This document shows, piece by piece, positions 23,567 to 33,977 of a stretch of 64,000 nucleotides of DNA. The DNA comes from Bemisia tabaci (Eukaryota > Arthropoda > Insecta > Hemiptera > Aleyrodidae), in contig NC_092793.1 in the NCBI RefSeq assembly GCF_918797505.1, positions 71,357,660 through 71,421,659 on the forward strand, written 5' to 3'. The position numbers were made by a program, and so were the translations under genes. The first letter of the stretch is position 1. Each line of letters starts with the position of its first letter. The notes beneath the pieces are model-generated. The model was given only the letters and a program-made list of their open reading frames with translations. It was not told where the DNA came from and made no database searches.

Positions 23567-24838
23567 TTATAGCGCCGCCTCGCGCTCTGCGACGCCCAAT
23601 CGCCATTGCCCCCTATCCTCCCAGAGATCATCAGGCAATTGGCACCTTCTGATCTCCTCCTCCACCCCTTGCCGCCAACCTTTTACAGGACGTCCACGCC
23701 GTCGCCTTCCGGGAGGAACCCAATCGAAGACCTGCTTGGGCAACCGATCATCTGCCATCCTTCGCACATGTCCATACCAGACCAACTGCTTGGACCTGAT
23801 ATCGTGCACGATGTCCTTTTCCACACCCATTATCTCGCGTACCCTTTCATTGCGGATACGCTCTCTTCTCGATATCCCAGCAGACCTTCGCCAAAAGTCC
23901 ATCTCGGTTGCCCTAAGCATGTCTTCAGTTCTTTTCTTAAGTTGCCAGACCTCACTCCCGTAAGTTACGATACTCTTCACGATGACGTTGTAAATTTTCC
24001 TTTTGGTCTCCTTGGAGATACTCTGGTCCCAGAGAACCCCATTTAGCATCGCGATAGCTTTCCTGCCTTGCACATTCCGATCTTTAATGGCCCGATCCAA
24101 ATTTCCGTCCTTAGTTAACCAAACTCCTAGATATTTATACTCTTCACAGTCCAGGATCTTCCGGCCATCCTCCAGTTCAATGCTTTGCTGATCACCACCG
24201 ATAACCAACTTCTCCGTCTTAACCACATTTACTTCCATTCCCCACTTTCGGTATACTTCCACTAGCTTCCGCGTCATGTAATTCGCATCTTCTTCGTCCT
24301 GAGCTATTACCACCTGATCATCAGCAAAGCACAGAGTATAAAGGGTGCCATCTTCACGTAGCGGGACGCCCATTCCCGAACAGCATCTTTTCCATTCCTT
24401 TAAAACTTCTTCCAGGTACACTTTAAATAAGGTTGGCGACAAACAACACCCTTGTTTCAGTCCTTTAGTAATTAAAAACCCCAACGATAACTCCCCATGC
24501 GATTTAACCCTAGAGAAAGCCCCACCATAAAATTCCTTAATAGCACTAATTAGTCCCCCACTAAAACCCCTTTTGTTCAAGGCTTCCCAAAGTTTCATCA
24601 ATGGCACACTATCGTAAGCTTTCTGGAGATCCACAAACACTAGATGTAATTCCTGACCAACTCCCTTCTTTTTCTCTATGACGTGGATTATGGTAAATAA
24701 GTGATCAATCGTTGACCGACCGGCTCTGAAACCTGCTTGCTCTTCCGCTTCATGTTCTTTCCACTCCTCTTCAATGAACTGAAGTCTTTGATTATAAATT
24801 CCTCCTCCTCCCCTTCTAAAGTCGGCATCTTCCAGCAA
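23567..24838 (-). pseudogene. 5'-truncated non-LTR retrotransposon reverse transcriptase
   Basis: A 423-codon frame with the landmarks of non-LTR reverse transcriptases in order: QAGFRAGRSTIDHLF, VFVDLQKAYDSVP (catalytic Asp), GLKQGCCLSPTLF, the FADD catalytic pair, and YLGVWLTKDG. The carboxyl end has the GHVRRM...GRRRRGRPVKGW tail typical of RTE-like and related elements often labelled endonuclease-reverse transcriptase. The endonuclease domain and the first palm motifs are missing, and the apparent start is not an ATG, so the copy is dead-on-arrival. The frame has no stops, implying fairly recent insertion. The clade cannot be fixed by eye. Confidence 0.9.
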
Positions 24839-25439
24839 GTGATTAGAGGAGAGGTAAAAATACGGACCATTCAGAGTTGTTTTTATTTATTCTAAAGAGC
24901 GTAACTTGACATCACTCTAAAGTTCTTCGTACCTAGGAGTTGTGACATTTCAAAATAATGCTGTACCTACTCTAGACTGTAATGGACCACTAGGCAAGGT
25001 ACAAAGTTACTTAAGCATTCTGCTACATGTTTCTGAACTAACATTTCATGGAGAACACGATTCGCGCAGTGAAAATTACTAAAATTAACTCCTAATCAAG
25101 ATATTTAGTGTTTCTTGACACGTAAATTCAAACCACCCATTCATGAAAACGCAACAGTCTACTTCAGTCAAAACACGTAAGTACTACACAAAATCCTGAC
25201 AGTCTCTGCAGCATGAAAAAATTATAATCTCAGTCTGAGCGTTTCAGTTCAGCTATTGCATGTTGTCTGCACTTTGAACAAGGCAGAATGCAGAAGGAAT
25301 ATTGCTCGATTGAGAGGCTAGCCATGATCAATGGGCCATTTTACTCTCATTGAGTATAATTGCGTTTCTTGTGACCAATTGCCCATGACCAATGTAAAAT
25401 AAAAACATTAATATCTTGGTTGAGGGGCTTGGTGGACGA

Positions 25440-25660
25440 GGCGCATTTAAAAATTTACGCTCACATTTTATTTTTTTGAAGTAGACCAAATCAATATCAT
25501 TCCTTGAAATTTTCACAGAATTTTCTCCGCACGAAGAGAAAAAATCACAGAAATTTTCAAGACTGGACGTTAAGTAGTTTTCCATTTAAAAAATAAAGTA
25601 TGGCAGGAAGTCTGCGACGTCGCAAACCGAGATACGTGGTTTGGTAGTCTCACCGTCGAT
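25440..25660. repeat. GAGATACG dispersed repeat, copy 4
   Basis: It shares ACACTTTATTTTTTTGAAG-like, GAAGAGAAAAAATCACAG, GGACGTTAAGTAGTTTTCC and GAGATACGTGGTTTGG blocks with copies 1-3, in the same orientation. Confidence 0.45.
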
Positions 25661-25789
25661 AATCCTTTATTCATTATGATTTGCCATCTTGCCCATGAAA
25701 GGAGGAGTATCGTTTTGGGCCTTTTCCGGCCCCACCTGGATTTTGCTGAATGTTTCATATTTTCAAAGTACTAGTCCTAGGTAGACTTT

Positions 25790-25875
25790 ACTAGGGGGCT
25801 ACGCCCCCTGGCCGCTACGCGGCCCAACCCCCTGAAGGCGCTCCGCGCCATCAATGGGCCGCTTCGCGGCCCTAT
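25790..25875. repeat. Cluster of four perfect mini-hairpins
   Basis: Four consecutive stem-loops with three-base loops: GGGGGCTACGCCCCC, GGCCGCTACGCGGCC, GGCGCTCCGCGCC and GGGCCGCTTCGCGGCCC. They sit at the left edge of the 25,794-26,632 insertion. The shared design (GC stem, TNC loop) recalls REP-like palindromes, and similar stems occur at 11-56. Role unknown. Confidence 0.7.
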
Positions 25876-26632
25876 TTTTACCCTCCTATCAGTGTTAGTT
25901 TTATTTTTCCCCTAAACAATTACGATATGAGGTATACTTTAATTTTAAACTTTACTTAAAATTACTTTAAAATTAAAAGGACGCGTTTTGGAATGACTGC
26001 TTGATGAAATATTGCAGTAAAACAATGAACAATGATAGTCAGGTAATAAGATTTCATGAGTCGGGGATCGAACCTACACCGAGTACAAAATGGACGCACA
26101 CGACGTCTTAGACGACTTGGTCACCGCTCGACGTGAGGAATTGGTGCGAATCTTGTGTAGATAAGTGTAGAGCTGATGCGCAGGCTACACAGCTACTGCG
26201 CAACCTCCTCGACCACTGCGCATCCTCCCGCGCATAGCGGTAGCAGTACCGGAGCATTCTATAAACGCACTCACTTTTATAACGTGATTTTAAAAAAACC
26301 TGGGTCCTTTTTCCAAAATCTGATTAGAGCGGGCTCATCTAGGGCCTATTACCTGTCGATTTACGCAAAAATCATGGAAATCGGCCCGGTAGAACGCTCA
26401 AACGAACTATGACAAAAAGTATAAATTTACATTGTTTAAATGGGAGAATTCGCAACTTTACAACGTAATATAAAAAAACCTGGCCATATTTTGAAAATCT
26501 GAAAAGAGTTGGCTTATCTAGAGACAATTGCCCGTCGATAACCGCAAAAATCATGAAAATCGGCCCGGTAGAACGCTGGAACTAAGTGTTACCAGTTTCG
26601 CAAAATTAGGAGGTCTTGGAGCTTATAGTAAA
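25794..26632. mobile_element. Insertion in the left palindrome arm
   Basis: Present in the left arm but absent from the right, which reads through GACTTTATGCCAAATATT. It contains the hairpin cluster, a tRNA-like segment (26,058-26,135) and two direct repeats about 180 bp apart (26,279-26,410 and 26,460-26,590) sharing AACCTGG, GCAAAAATCATG and ATCGGCCCGGTAGAACGCT. It may be composite; termini and target duplication are not evident. Confidence 0.6.
26058..26135 (-). mobile_element. tRNA-derived segment (SINE-like)
   Basis: On the minus strand a consensus B box (GGTTCGATCCC at 26,064-26,074) lies downstream of a GGTGACCAAGTCGTCTAAGA segment resembling the D-arm and A box of a tRNA-Leu-like gene. 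GAGTCGGGG/CCCCGACTC can pair around it. The anticodon arm and acceptor pairing are poor, so a SINE head or tRNA pseudogene is likelier than a functional tRNA. Confidence 0.45.
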
Positions 26633-27431
26633 GAAGATACCAAATATTTTACCGAACGGAGCCCATGCAAAGGTGCAACAACGCCTCAAACCCAGAATCT
26701 TGGCATCGAAAAATAGTTATTTTCGTCGACTTTTTCGACTGTTATCACTCTTTCAGCAGATGATTCCTATGTATTTTTTTGCGTAATTTCCGTTTCTGGC
26801 CTTTTTAAAGGCCTCCGATAAATTTTAAGGGGCCTTATGGCCCATTGTTGCCATTTTTGGCCCATTTTAGGTGTTTTTTCAATTTTACACACGCAGAAAT
26901 TAATTCAAACTAAAAACCGTGTACGTTTTTGAAAAAAACGCAAGAAAATGAATAAAAAATGTTCAGTGAAACTTTTTCCTACGTTGCCAAATTTTCGAGA
27001 AAAATCGTCCCAAAGAGCCGAAAATGGCAAAAATTCGATAAATTGCCACGCCTAAGGTTCAAGAAAGTGGAGTACAACTTTTATATTGACGTACGTAACA
27101 GCTCTTACCTATATATACAACATATCAAAAAATTATAGTTGTACCTGGATTCCCACGATGTGAAAATTGACCGGGATGTCGATTTTAGCCGCCTTTTTTT
27201 ACTTGAAGATAGCTCTTTTGAATGTTTTTCGACCTTAGTCACGCTCTATGGGTGTGTACTATATGTATTTTTCTACGTAATTTTCATATCTGGCCCTAGA
27301 AATGGCTTCCTGTGAATTTTAGAAGGCCTAACGGTCCAATGTTGCCAATTTTCACCAATTTTTAGGGGTTTTTTCAAGTTTACGCGTGTGAAACTTAATT
27401 TAATCTAAAAACCGTGTACATTTTCGGAAAG

Positions 27432-28872
27432 AACGTAAAAACAAGCTGCTGGTTCCAACACTACTGTGTTGGAGAGCTCGCCTTTGGGAAACTATTAACA
27501 ACTATTAATGATTTTTTCTGAAATTGTATATGTATTAAATGAATCTTTACCCAATTATCAGAGGTTACATGCCGTGAAAAATGTTATGACGTAATTTCAT
27601 ATGACAAATTTTTCACATTACAATAAATAAAGAGAAATAAAGAGAGAGAAATGGAATTATCTTTTATGAATGTGATTTTGCGGCAAATGTTGCAATGGCT
27701 ATTTTTGCCATTGCATTTTTGTTTCTGGCTTTCATCGTTGATAAGCTTTTTCTTAACTTGTCAACAATGTAATGAAACCATATGATTTAATTTTAATTTT
27801 TTTTTTTAAATCAAGTCGCCAACTTGAATTAAGGTTATACTTTGTTAAGCTGGCAGTCTGAAATTCTGAATTTTTATCGGCACAGAGTTCAAAGAAACTA
27901 TAATTGAGCACGGTTCGGAGGAACGTTTCTGCCATAATTCTTACACAATACTTATGGTATACACTAAGAGCTGAAAAGGAACTCCCTTGAATTTTAGCGT
28001 GGAGCTCGAAAGACCACTTCAAGTCTTTGTATGCGAGTGGCTCAATGGAGCACATCACGCCTTTGTAGGTATGCGGTGGCTCAATGGAGCACCTCGCGCA
28101 CTATAAATAGCACGGAGCTCGAAAGAGCACTTCATGCATCTGTATTTTAAGGTTAAAACGAACTCTAAAGAAACTCAATGCGAGGCTCAAACGAACTCTC
28201 AAGCATTCTTAATGCGAGGCTCAAACGAACTCCCAAGCATTCTTAATGCGAGGGGCTCAAACGAATCCTAAAGCATTCTTAATATGAGGTTTAAACAAAC
28301 TCTGAAAGGATCCCAATGCGAGTCTCAACCGAGCTCTCAAGCATGCAATTATTTTGAGGTTAATTAACCTTCTATGGTACCAATAACGGCAGTCTTAAGG
28401 ATTATCCATTAATTATGCGCAAATCTCAATCTTAGTCTTAGTAACTTAAAATTAATTGAACTTATTAAATCACGTCGAGGTCACCATGTTTTTTTATTTT
28501 AAGAAATAATAACAATTGCAAGTACAACTGCACACAAAAACGGCATTGAAAAGATAAGAGGATGATAACATACAATTAGGTTATTTGCTATAAAACCATA
28601 GCAACATGCTATGATATGCTCGGCCACTGGAAAGTGCTGCTCTCTAGTGTAGCAAACGAGGAACAATTAATCCTCAGTTGAATGAGGGAACGGAAATGTT
28701 CGACGGAGGAAAACTGTAACCCGCGAAAATTCAACTTTTAGACGTTGAAATCAATGGGATTTTGGCCGTTCCTCCGCCGGCAACGAGAACCATCCATTTG
28801 TCGCCACGGACACTACCAATGCTAAAAGAAATCGATCGCAAAGAGCTCTCCCGAGTGGGCGAGCTCAAAAAA
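27432..28872. mobile_element. Second insertion in the palindrome arm, with 34-bp tandem repeats
   Basis: The right palindrome arm runs uninterrupted from CGGAAAGAACGTAAAAA into ATACATAAAAATGTG, whereas the left arm has about 1.44 kb inserted there. The insertion has GAGAGCTCGCC near its left end and GGCGAGCTC near its right, a possible short terminal inverted repeat. It contains the tandem array at 28,155-28,350 and otherwise no gene. Confidence 0.6.
28155..28350 (+). repeat. Tandem array, 34-36 bp unit, about 5.5 copies
   Basis: Units start with AATGCGAGGCTCAAACGAAC and end with AAGCATTCTT at 28,177, 28,211, 28,245, 28,281 and 28,315, preceded by a partial unit. The third unit carries a 2-bp insertion; the fourth and fifth are more diverged. 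Two related 40-45-bp units (GGCTCAATGGAGCAC) lie just upstream at 28,030-28,090. Confidence 0.85.
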
Positions 28873-30353
28873 CACATAAAAATGTGATTTGTAACTTTTT
28901 CCTACGTTGCCAAATTTTCGAGAAAAATCGTCCTGAAGCGCCAAAAATGCCAAAAATTGGATTAATCATCATGTCGAAGGTTCCAGGAAGTGCATTTTAA
29001 GTTTTCTTTCACTACAAATAACGTATCGAAAATGGAAAATTGCAATGCGTCTCACGGAACATGTAATGGCTCAGATGAACGTGACAAAACGGACCCTCAA
29101 GGTGCTTTTACCTTATCCTTCACTCCAGTTCACCTCTTTATTCTTGTAACCTCGAGATGATCCTTGGTTCTCAAGATGCTTGCTACAGGCCAAATATACC
29201 AAACAACAGAAACTGCGTGGGGAAGTGTCCCACGATCCACACAAAAGTCATAATTCACTTTCTAGAACCTTCGACGTGATGATTAATCCAATTTTTGGCA
29301 TTTTTGGCGCTTCAGGACGATTTTTCTCGAAAATTTGGCAACGTAGGGAAAAGTTACAAATCACATTTTTATGTATTTTTTTACGTTCTTTCCGAAAATG
29401 TACACGGTTTTTAGATTAAATTAAGTTTCACACACGTAAACTTGAAAAAAACCCCTAAAAATTGGTGAAAATTGGCAACAATGGACCGTTAGGCCTTCTA
29501 AAATTCACAGGAAGCCATTTTAGGGCCAGATATGAAAATTACGTAGAAAAATACATATAGTACACACCCATAGAGCGTGACTAAGGTCGAAAAACATTCA
29601 AAAGAGCTATCTTCAAGTAAAAAAAGGCGGCTAAAATCGACATCCCGGTCAATTTTCACATCGTGGGAATCCAGGTACAACTATAATTTTTTGATATGTT
29701 GTATATATAGGTAAGAGCTGTTACGTACGTCAATATAAAAGTTGTACTCCACTTTCTTGAACCTTAAGCGTGGCAATTTATCGAATTTTTGCCATTTTCG
29801 GCTCTTTGGGACGATTTTTCTCGAAAATTTGGCAACGTAGGAAAAAGTTTCACTGAACATTTTTTATTCATTTTCTTGCGTTCTTTTCAAAAACGTACAC
29901 GGTTTTTAGTTTGAATTGATTTCTGCGTGTGTAAAATTGAAAAAAACCCTAAAAATGGGCCAAAAATGGCAACAATGGGCCATAAGGCCCCTTAAAATTT
30001 ATCGGAGGCCTTTAAAAAGGCCAGAAACGGAAAGTACGCAAAAAAATACATAGGAATCATCTGCTGAAAGAGTGATAACAGTCGAAAAAGTCGACGAAAA
30101 TAACTATTTTTCGATGCCAAGATTCTGGGTTTGAGGCGTTGTTGCACCTTTGCATGGGCTCCGTTCGGTAAAATATTTGGCATAAAGTCTACCTAAGACT
30201 AGTACTTTGAAAATATGAAACATTCAGCAAAATCCAGGTGGGGCCGGAAAAGGCCCAAAACGATACTCCTCCTTTATACTGAAGTGGGGGTGGGGTTGTT
30301 AATAGTTTGAAAGGTTGATTTAACCTTCATTTATGAATTCTACGACCCAAATA

Positions 30354-30397
30354 ACCTGTAAATGGATACATATCAAGATATGTATCCATTTACAGGT
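30354..30397. repeat. Perfect 21-bp-arm hairpin with 2-base loop
   Basis: ACCTGTAAATGGATACATAT continues to C, then AA, then the exact inverse. A second hairpin follows immediately (CTTAGAATAGC ... GCTATTCTAAG, about 30,401-30,456). Confidence 0.85.
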
Positions 30398-30479
30398 AGC
30401 TTAGAATAGCGGTTTTTAGCTTGCTTAGAATTAGCAAGCTATTCTAAGGTCAAGGCTGACTGTATGATCCTGTAAGGGA

Positions 30480-31000
30480 TAATTTCGGCGGCTATCTTGG
30501 ATTTTGGACTTCCCAAGGGGCCGGGGTGAATTTTGAATACAAGATTCGGATTCTACGACCAGAAATCTATGGGGTTCGATACGTCACATGATATGAGAAG
30601 CTATTATAGAATTTTTGGTTCCAAAATTTCAGCAATTTTGGCCGCCATCTTGGAATTTGAGGCCTTAAATGAAGCGCAAAGGATTTTTTAACATCATTTC
30701 TCGATTTTACGGCCCAAAAAATGGTATGAAGGATACCTCACATGCCATATAAGAGCACACGTGCCCGTTTGACTTTCAGGAGGCGAAATTTGGCCGCCAC
30801 CTCGGATTTAAGGGTCTTTAAGAAGTCGAAGTACATTTTTAAGCACATATTGGAACTTTTTGACCAAAAATACATAGGAATCGACATACATGTCGACCAT
30901 AGGAGTCACTTTCACCCACTTCACCCCCGTGGCGGCCATTTTGGGCGCCATCTTGAATTTGAGGGTGTTCCGGGGAAAATTGAGCCTGACAACATCGAAA
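30480..31000. repeat. Degenerate tandem array with GGCCGCCATCTTGG motif, about 150-bp period
   Basis: GGCGGCTATCTTGG (30,487), GGCCGCCATCTTGG (30,640), GGCCGCCACCTCGG (30,792) and GGCGGCCATTTTGG (near 30,932) recur at intervals of about 150 bp, each followed by a Phe/Arg-coding-like linker with GACCAAAAA and AATCGA words. Frames at 30,742-31,171 are products of this array. Confidence 0.65.
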
Positions 31001-31059
31001 TTCTGTTTCAGGACATCAAAACGAAGAGATCAAGCCATCTCGCCAACTTGTATCATTAA

Positions 31060-32489
31060 CGGTCCCACGGGACTACATGTGCTCCCGGACTATCATTCTT
31101 ACCTCAACTTTCGCGTTCCTTTACCACTTATAGTGCGTCCAGCCCACTCAGTTCAACCCTCTAATTTTTGACCAAAATCAATACCAATTTCATGAAAAAT
31201 CAACTAAGAAATAATTGCAAAGAGCACTGCATTCACAGCACTCTTTTTTATTCAGAAATAGGCACTAATTTTGCCAAAAAAATATAATTTCATAGAAATC
31301 CTATCGTGCACATGATTATTACCACGTGGGAATGAAATGTTGCAGAATGAATTGAAAAGCATGTTGGCAAAATTTATTACAAAAATAGTATAACATGTAG
31401 GTACATAACATAAAGGTAATACAAATTAAATGATTAGAGCGTGTAAATTTTATTACATTATAGGTATATTATAATTATTTTTGTCATTGTTGGAAATTTT
31501 GATAGTTTGAAATTTGATAGTTTGAAATTTGATAGTCGATAGTTTGATAGTTGAAAATGTTGGCACTTTATTTAGTTAAGGTGATTCGTAGAAATAGTTA
31601 CTCCAAAAAATCATGTTAAAGCAGAGAAGTACGGCAATGACGTAAGGACGTTTTCATTGCCATACTGCAAGGAAAAATTTCCGTCCGCAATCCGAGCAAT
31701 TCCAAAAGGAAAAAAACATATATATAAAAAAAGAATGATCACATAGAAACATTCACATACAAATCCATCCCTACCGAATATGTGAATGGCTTCGACATCA
31801 TCTTGAGATACTATTCGGAAATCTTCAAATTTACAAAGACGAATCAGCTTCATACAAAACAAATATCAAAAAACGAATTTAGAAAATTGGTGCCCTCCGG
31901 TCTGAAATCACTTTATAGACCATTGAAAAGCCCTATGCAAAATGTCAACTTTAAAATCGAATTTTTAGGGGTCCCGCCCGCATTGGCCCTAAACATTAAC
32001 GTGAATATTCCATGAGAATTTGCCAGAAATTGTTCAACAATGATTTTCTTGGCGGGGTGTGACAATATTATTGATTTTCTTTTTTAAAATAAGGGCGTTA
32101 AAGTTGGTTTGAGTTAAAAAGATTCCTGCTTGGCACGAAAGGCTAGGGTTGACAGAAAATCCTTCGGCGCGTGGGGAGTGCGGCGAGTCTGCAGAAAGGA
32201 AACCTCGATGTTCCCGACTGAGCACCAAACAGTTGGCGATGGAAATTCGCAGGATGGAAATTTCATATGAATAACGTAAAAATAAAATGACAAAAAAAAC
32301 ATATGTGAGCAGTTGCGGAATTTCCCGTTTCCACACGATGTACACGAACAGAACTCTCCGACCGCTGAGAAAGATCCGGCAACACCGCAACACTCGAACA
32401 ATCGGGACGGTAGCCGTAGAAACGCTCGTTCCGTATACAACAAAAGGGCGACCGAGCTCCGGTCGTCGTTTCAGAGTAGACCATCAGAG
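31060..32489. other. No supportable gene
   Basis: AT-rich. Contains a GATAGTTTGAAATTT microsatellite-like run at 31,499-31,550. Several overlapping frames near 32,034-32,443 lack splice context or motifs. Confidence 0.35.
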
Positions 32490-33440
32490 TAGCCGCGACG
32501 CCTACGCGGAGGGACTCGCGGCGCCCCCCCCCCCCCCCCCCCGCCAAAGCCGGCCGAAGGCCAGCTCCGCCGAACGCGCAACGAATGAAGGGACCGCACG
32601 GCAAAAACGCGGCCCCGATCGACCGACGAGGAGGGCGCAGAAACGAATTTCCCAGAAACGTTCGAAGGGCACCAGCGCCTCCCCGGATCGCCGGATCACG
32701 ATACCCGCCCTTATCGGACGTCGGCACCGTAGGACCCGTCCGCCGACGGAACCACGAGCCCGGGGGACGAACGGGGAGGTACGAAGTGACCGTTACAAGG
32801 AATCGACCGACGAAACGGTCCGAGGGGCACCGCGCCCACCCCGGGAGTTCGGGGTCGAAAATTCAGCGGGGACGGGACGCCGGCCGGCCGGGGGCCCCCG
32901 CTGACCGAAACCCCAGGCCGCGGGCCGAACGTGACGGGAGCGGTGGCGGTTTTTCCGAAAACGGTCGCGGGGCCCCAGCGCCCCTCCCGGGTCGCCGGAT
33001 CCGAAATCCGACCTTATCGGACGTCGGCACAGTAGGACCCGTCCGCAGCCGGAACCCCGAGCCCGGGGGACGAACGGGGAGGTACGAAGTGACCGTTACA
33101 AGGAATCGGCCGACGGAACGGTCCGAGGGGCACCGCGCCCCCCGGAAGCGCAAAAAAACGAAACGGCCGGAGGGACAAGGAGCCGATAGCCGGGACGCGA
33201 CCGCACGTCGAAGCGCGACCGGAAAGACGCGCGCCAGGCCGAGGGACGGGCGAAAAACGGAACCACCCCCGGGGCCCGTAGCAACCCCCCTGGGGGTGGG
33301 AACGGGAAAACCCGCGGGGAGAACGGAGACCCGGCCGCGAGGGGTCCGCCGAACGAACATCAAGGGCGCGGGACGCGCTGGGACGGCGTGGCGGGGACCG
33401 ATGTTCAGAGGGTCGCGGGGTAAATCGTATAACTTTATAT
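32490..33440. other. GC-rich island with a 303-bp direct duplication
   Basis: Base composition switches abruptly from AT-rich to strongly GC-rich and back. TTATCGGACGTCGGCAC at 32,711 recurs at 33,014, and the matching flanks (GCCGGATC before, GAACGGGGAGGTACGAAGTG after) define two unequal tandem units of about 303 bp. There is a C18-C20 run near 32,524-32,542. Long frames are open on both strands (for example 285 codons plus, 204 minus), as expected where stops are rare, and give only Arg/Gly/Pro-rich low-complexity peptides. Ribosomal DNA spacer, a satellite-like unit or foreign DNA are all possible. I do not call a protein gene. Confidence 0.6.
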
Positions 33441-33977
33441 AAGAGAAGAATATAGGGAAAACCCGACTTCTTTCCAACTATCTAATTTTTCCAAAATCAA
33501 GATCAATGTCACAAAAATAGTCATCCAAAGTGTAAAATTGAATGAGTATGTAAGCATATAAATTTTCAAGGAGCAAATGAATAGAGTCTAAGCGCTCAAA
33601 TCTCGAGGTATCGCATCGTGTCATCATCACGCAACGACGACATAGAATCTGTGCATGAGGTCAAAAGATAAGAATTATCTCTGCAATGCTCCTGTATGCT
33701 TTCACACTGTTGATGTGAATTTTGAAGCTATGATAGAAGGAGCAGTGTAAAAGAGCGGGGTATTTTATGTAAATGATGAATAATAGTCAGGAAAATCTTA
33801 GAAAAATGCTGTGAATTGGACATTTAAAAGAGGCAAAGAGGAAAATCAGAAACGCGTTATAGATACTTACAGATTTTGTATTCAAAAGTTTTTTTAAAAA
33901 GCGTCAAACAGTAAATATAATACCTTCTTTAAAAGGGTCCTTTTTAGACGATATGACACAAGAATATACTTAATTAC
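33441..33977. other. Region downstream of the secreted-protein gene
   Basis: AT-rich, no gene. On the minus strand I found no canonical AATAAA within this stretch, so the polyadenylation site is unresolved. Confidence 0.35.

Larger units (their letters stand above)
25698..30275. repeat. Large interrupted palindrome, about 1-kb arms
   Basis: The left arm (25,698-25,793, 26,633-27,431 and 28,873-28,990) is the inverse of the right arm (29,270-30,275). Both start and end with AAAGGAGGAGTATCGTTTTG and its complement. The arms contain two diverged direct units of about 450-500 bp with the landmarks CGTTGCCAAATTTTCGAGAA, CTAAAAACCGTGTAC and GGCC-TTTTTAAAGGCC. The left arm is broken by insertions at 25,794-26,632 and 27,432-28,872; the right arm is uninterrupted. 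Frames within it are repeat-derived. Confidence 0.8.

Noticed and set aside
23606..24046. 146-codon plus-strand frame
   Set aside because: Antisense shadow of the reverse transcriptase frame.
28155..28350. CRISPR array
   Set aside because: The 34-36-bp units are contiguous with no spacers; this is an ordinary tandem repeat.
32585..33442. 285-codon Arg/Gly/Pro-rich frame
   Set aside because: Lies in a GC-rich duplicated island where all frames are open; no domain and equally long frames on the other strand.
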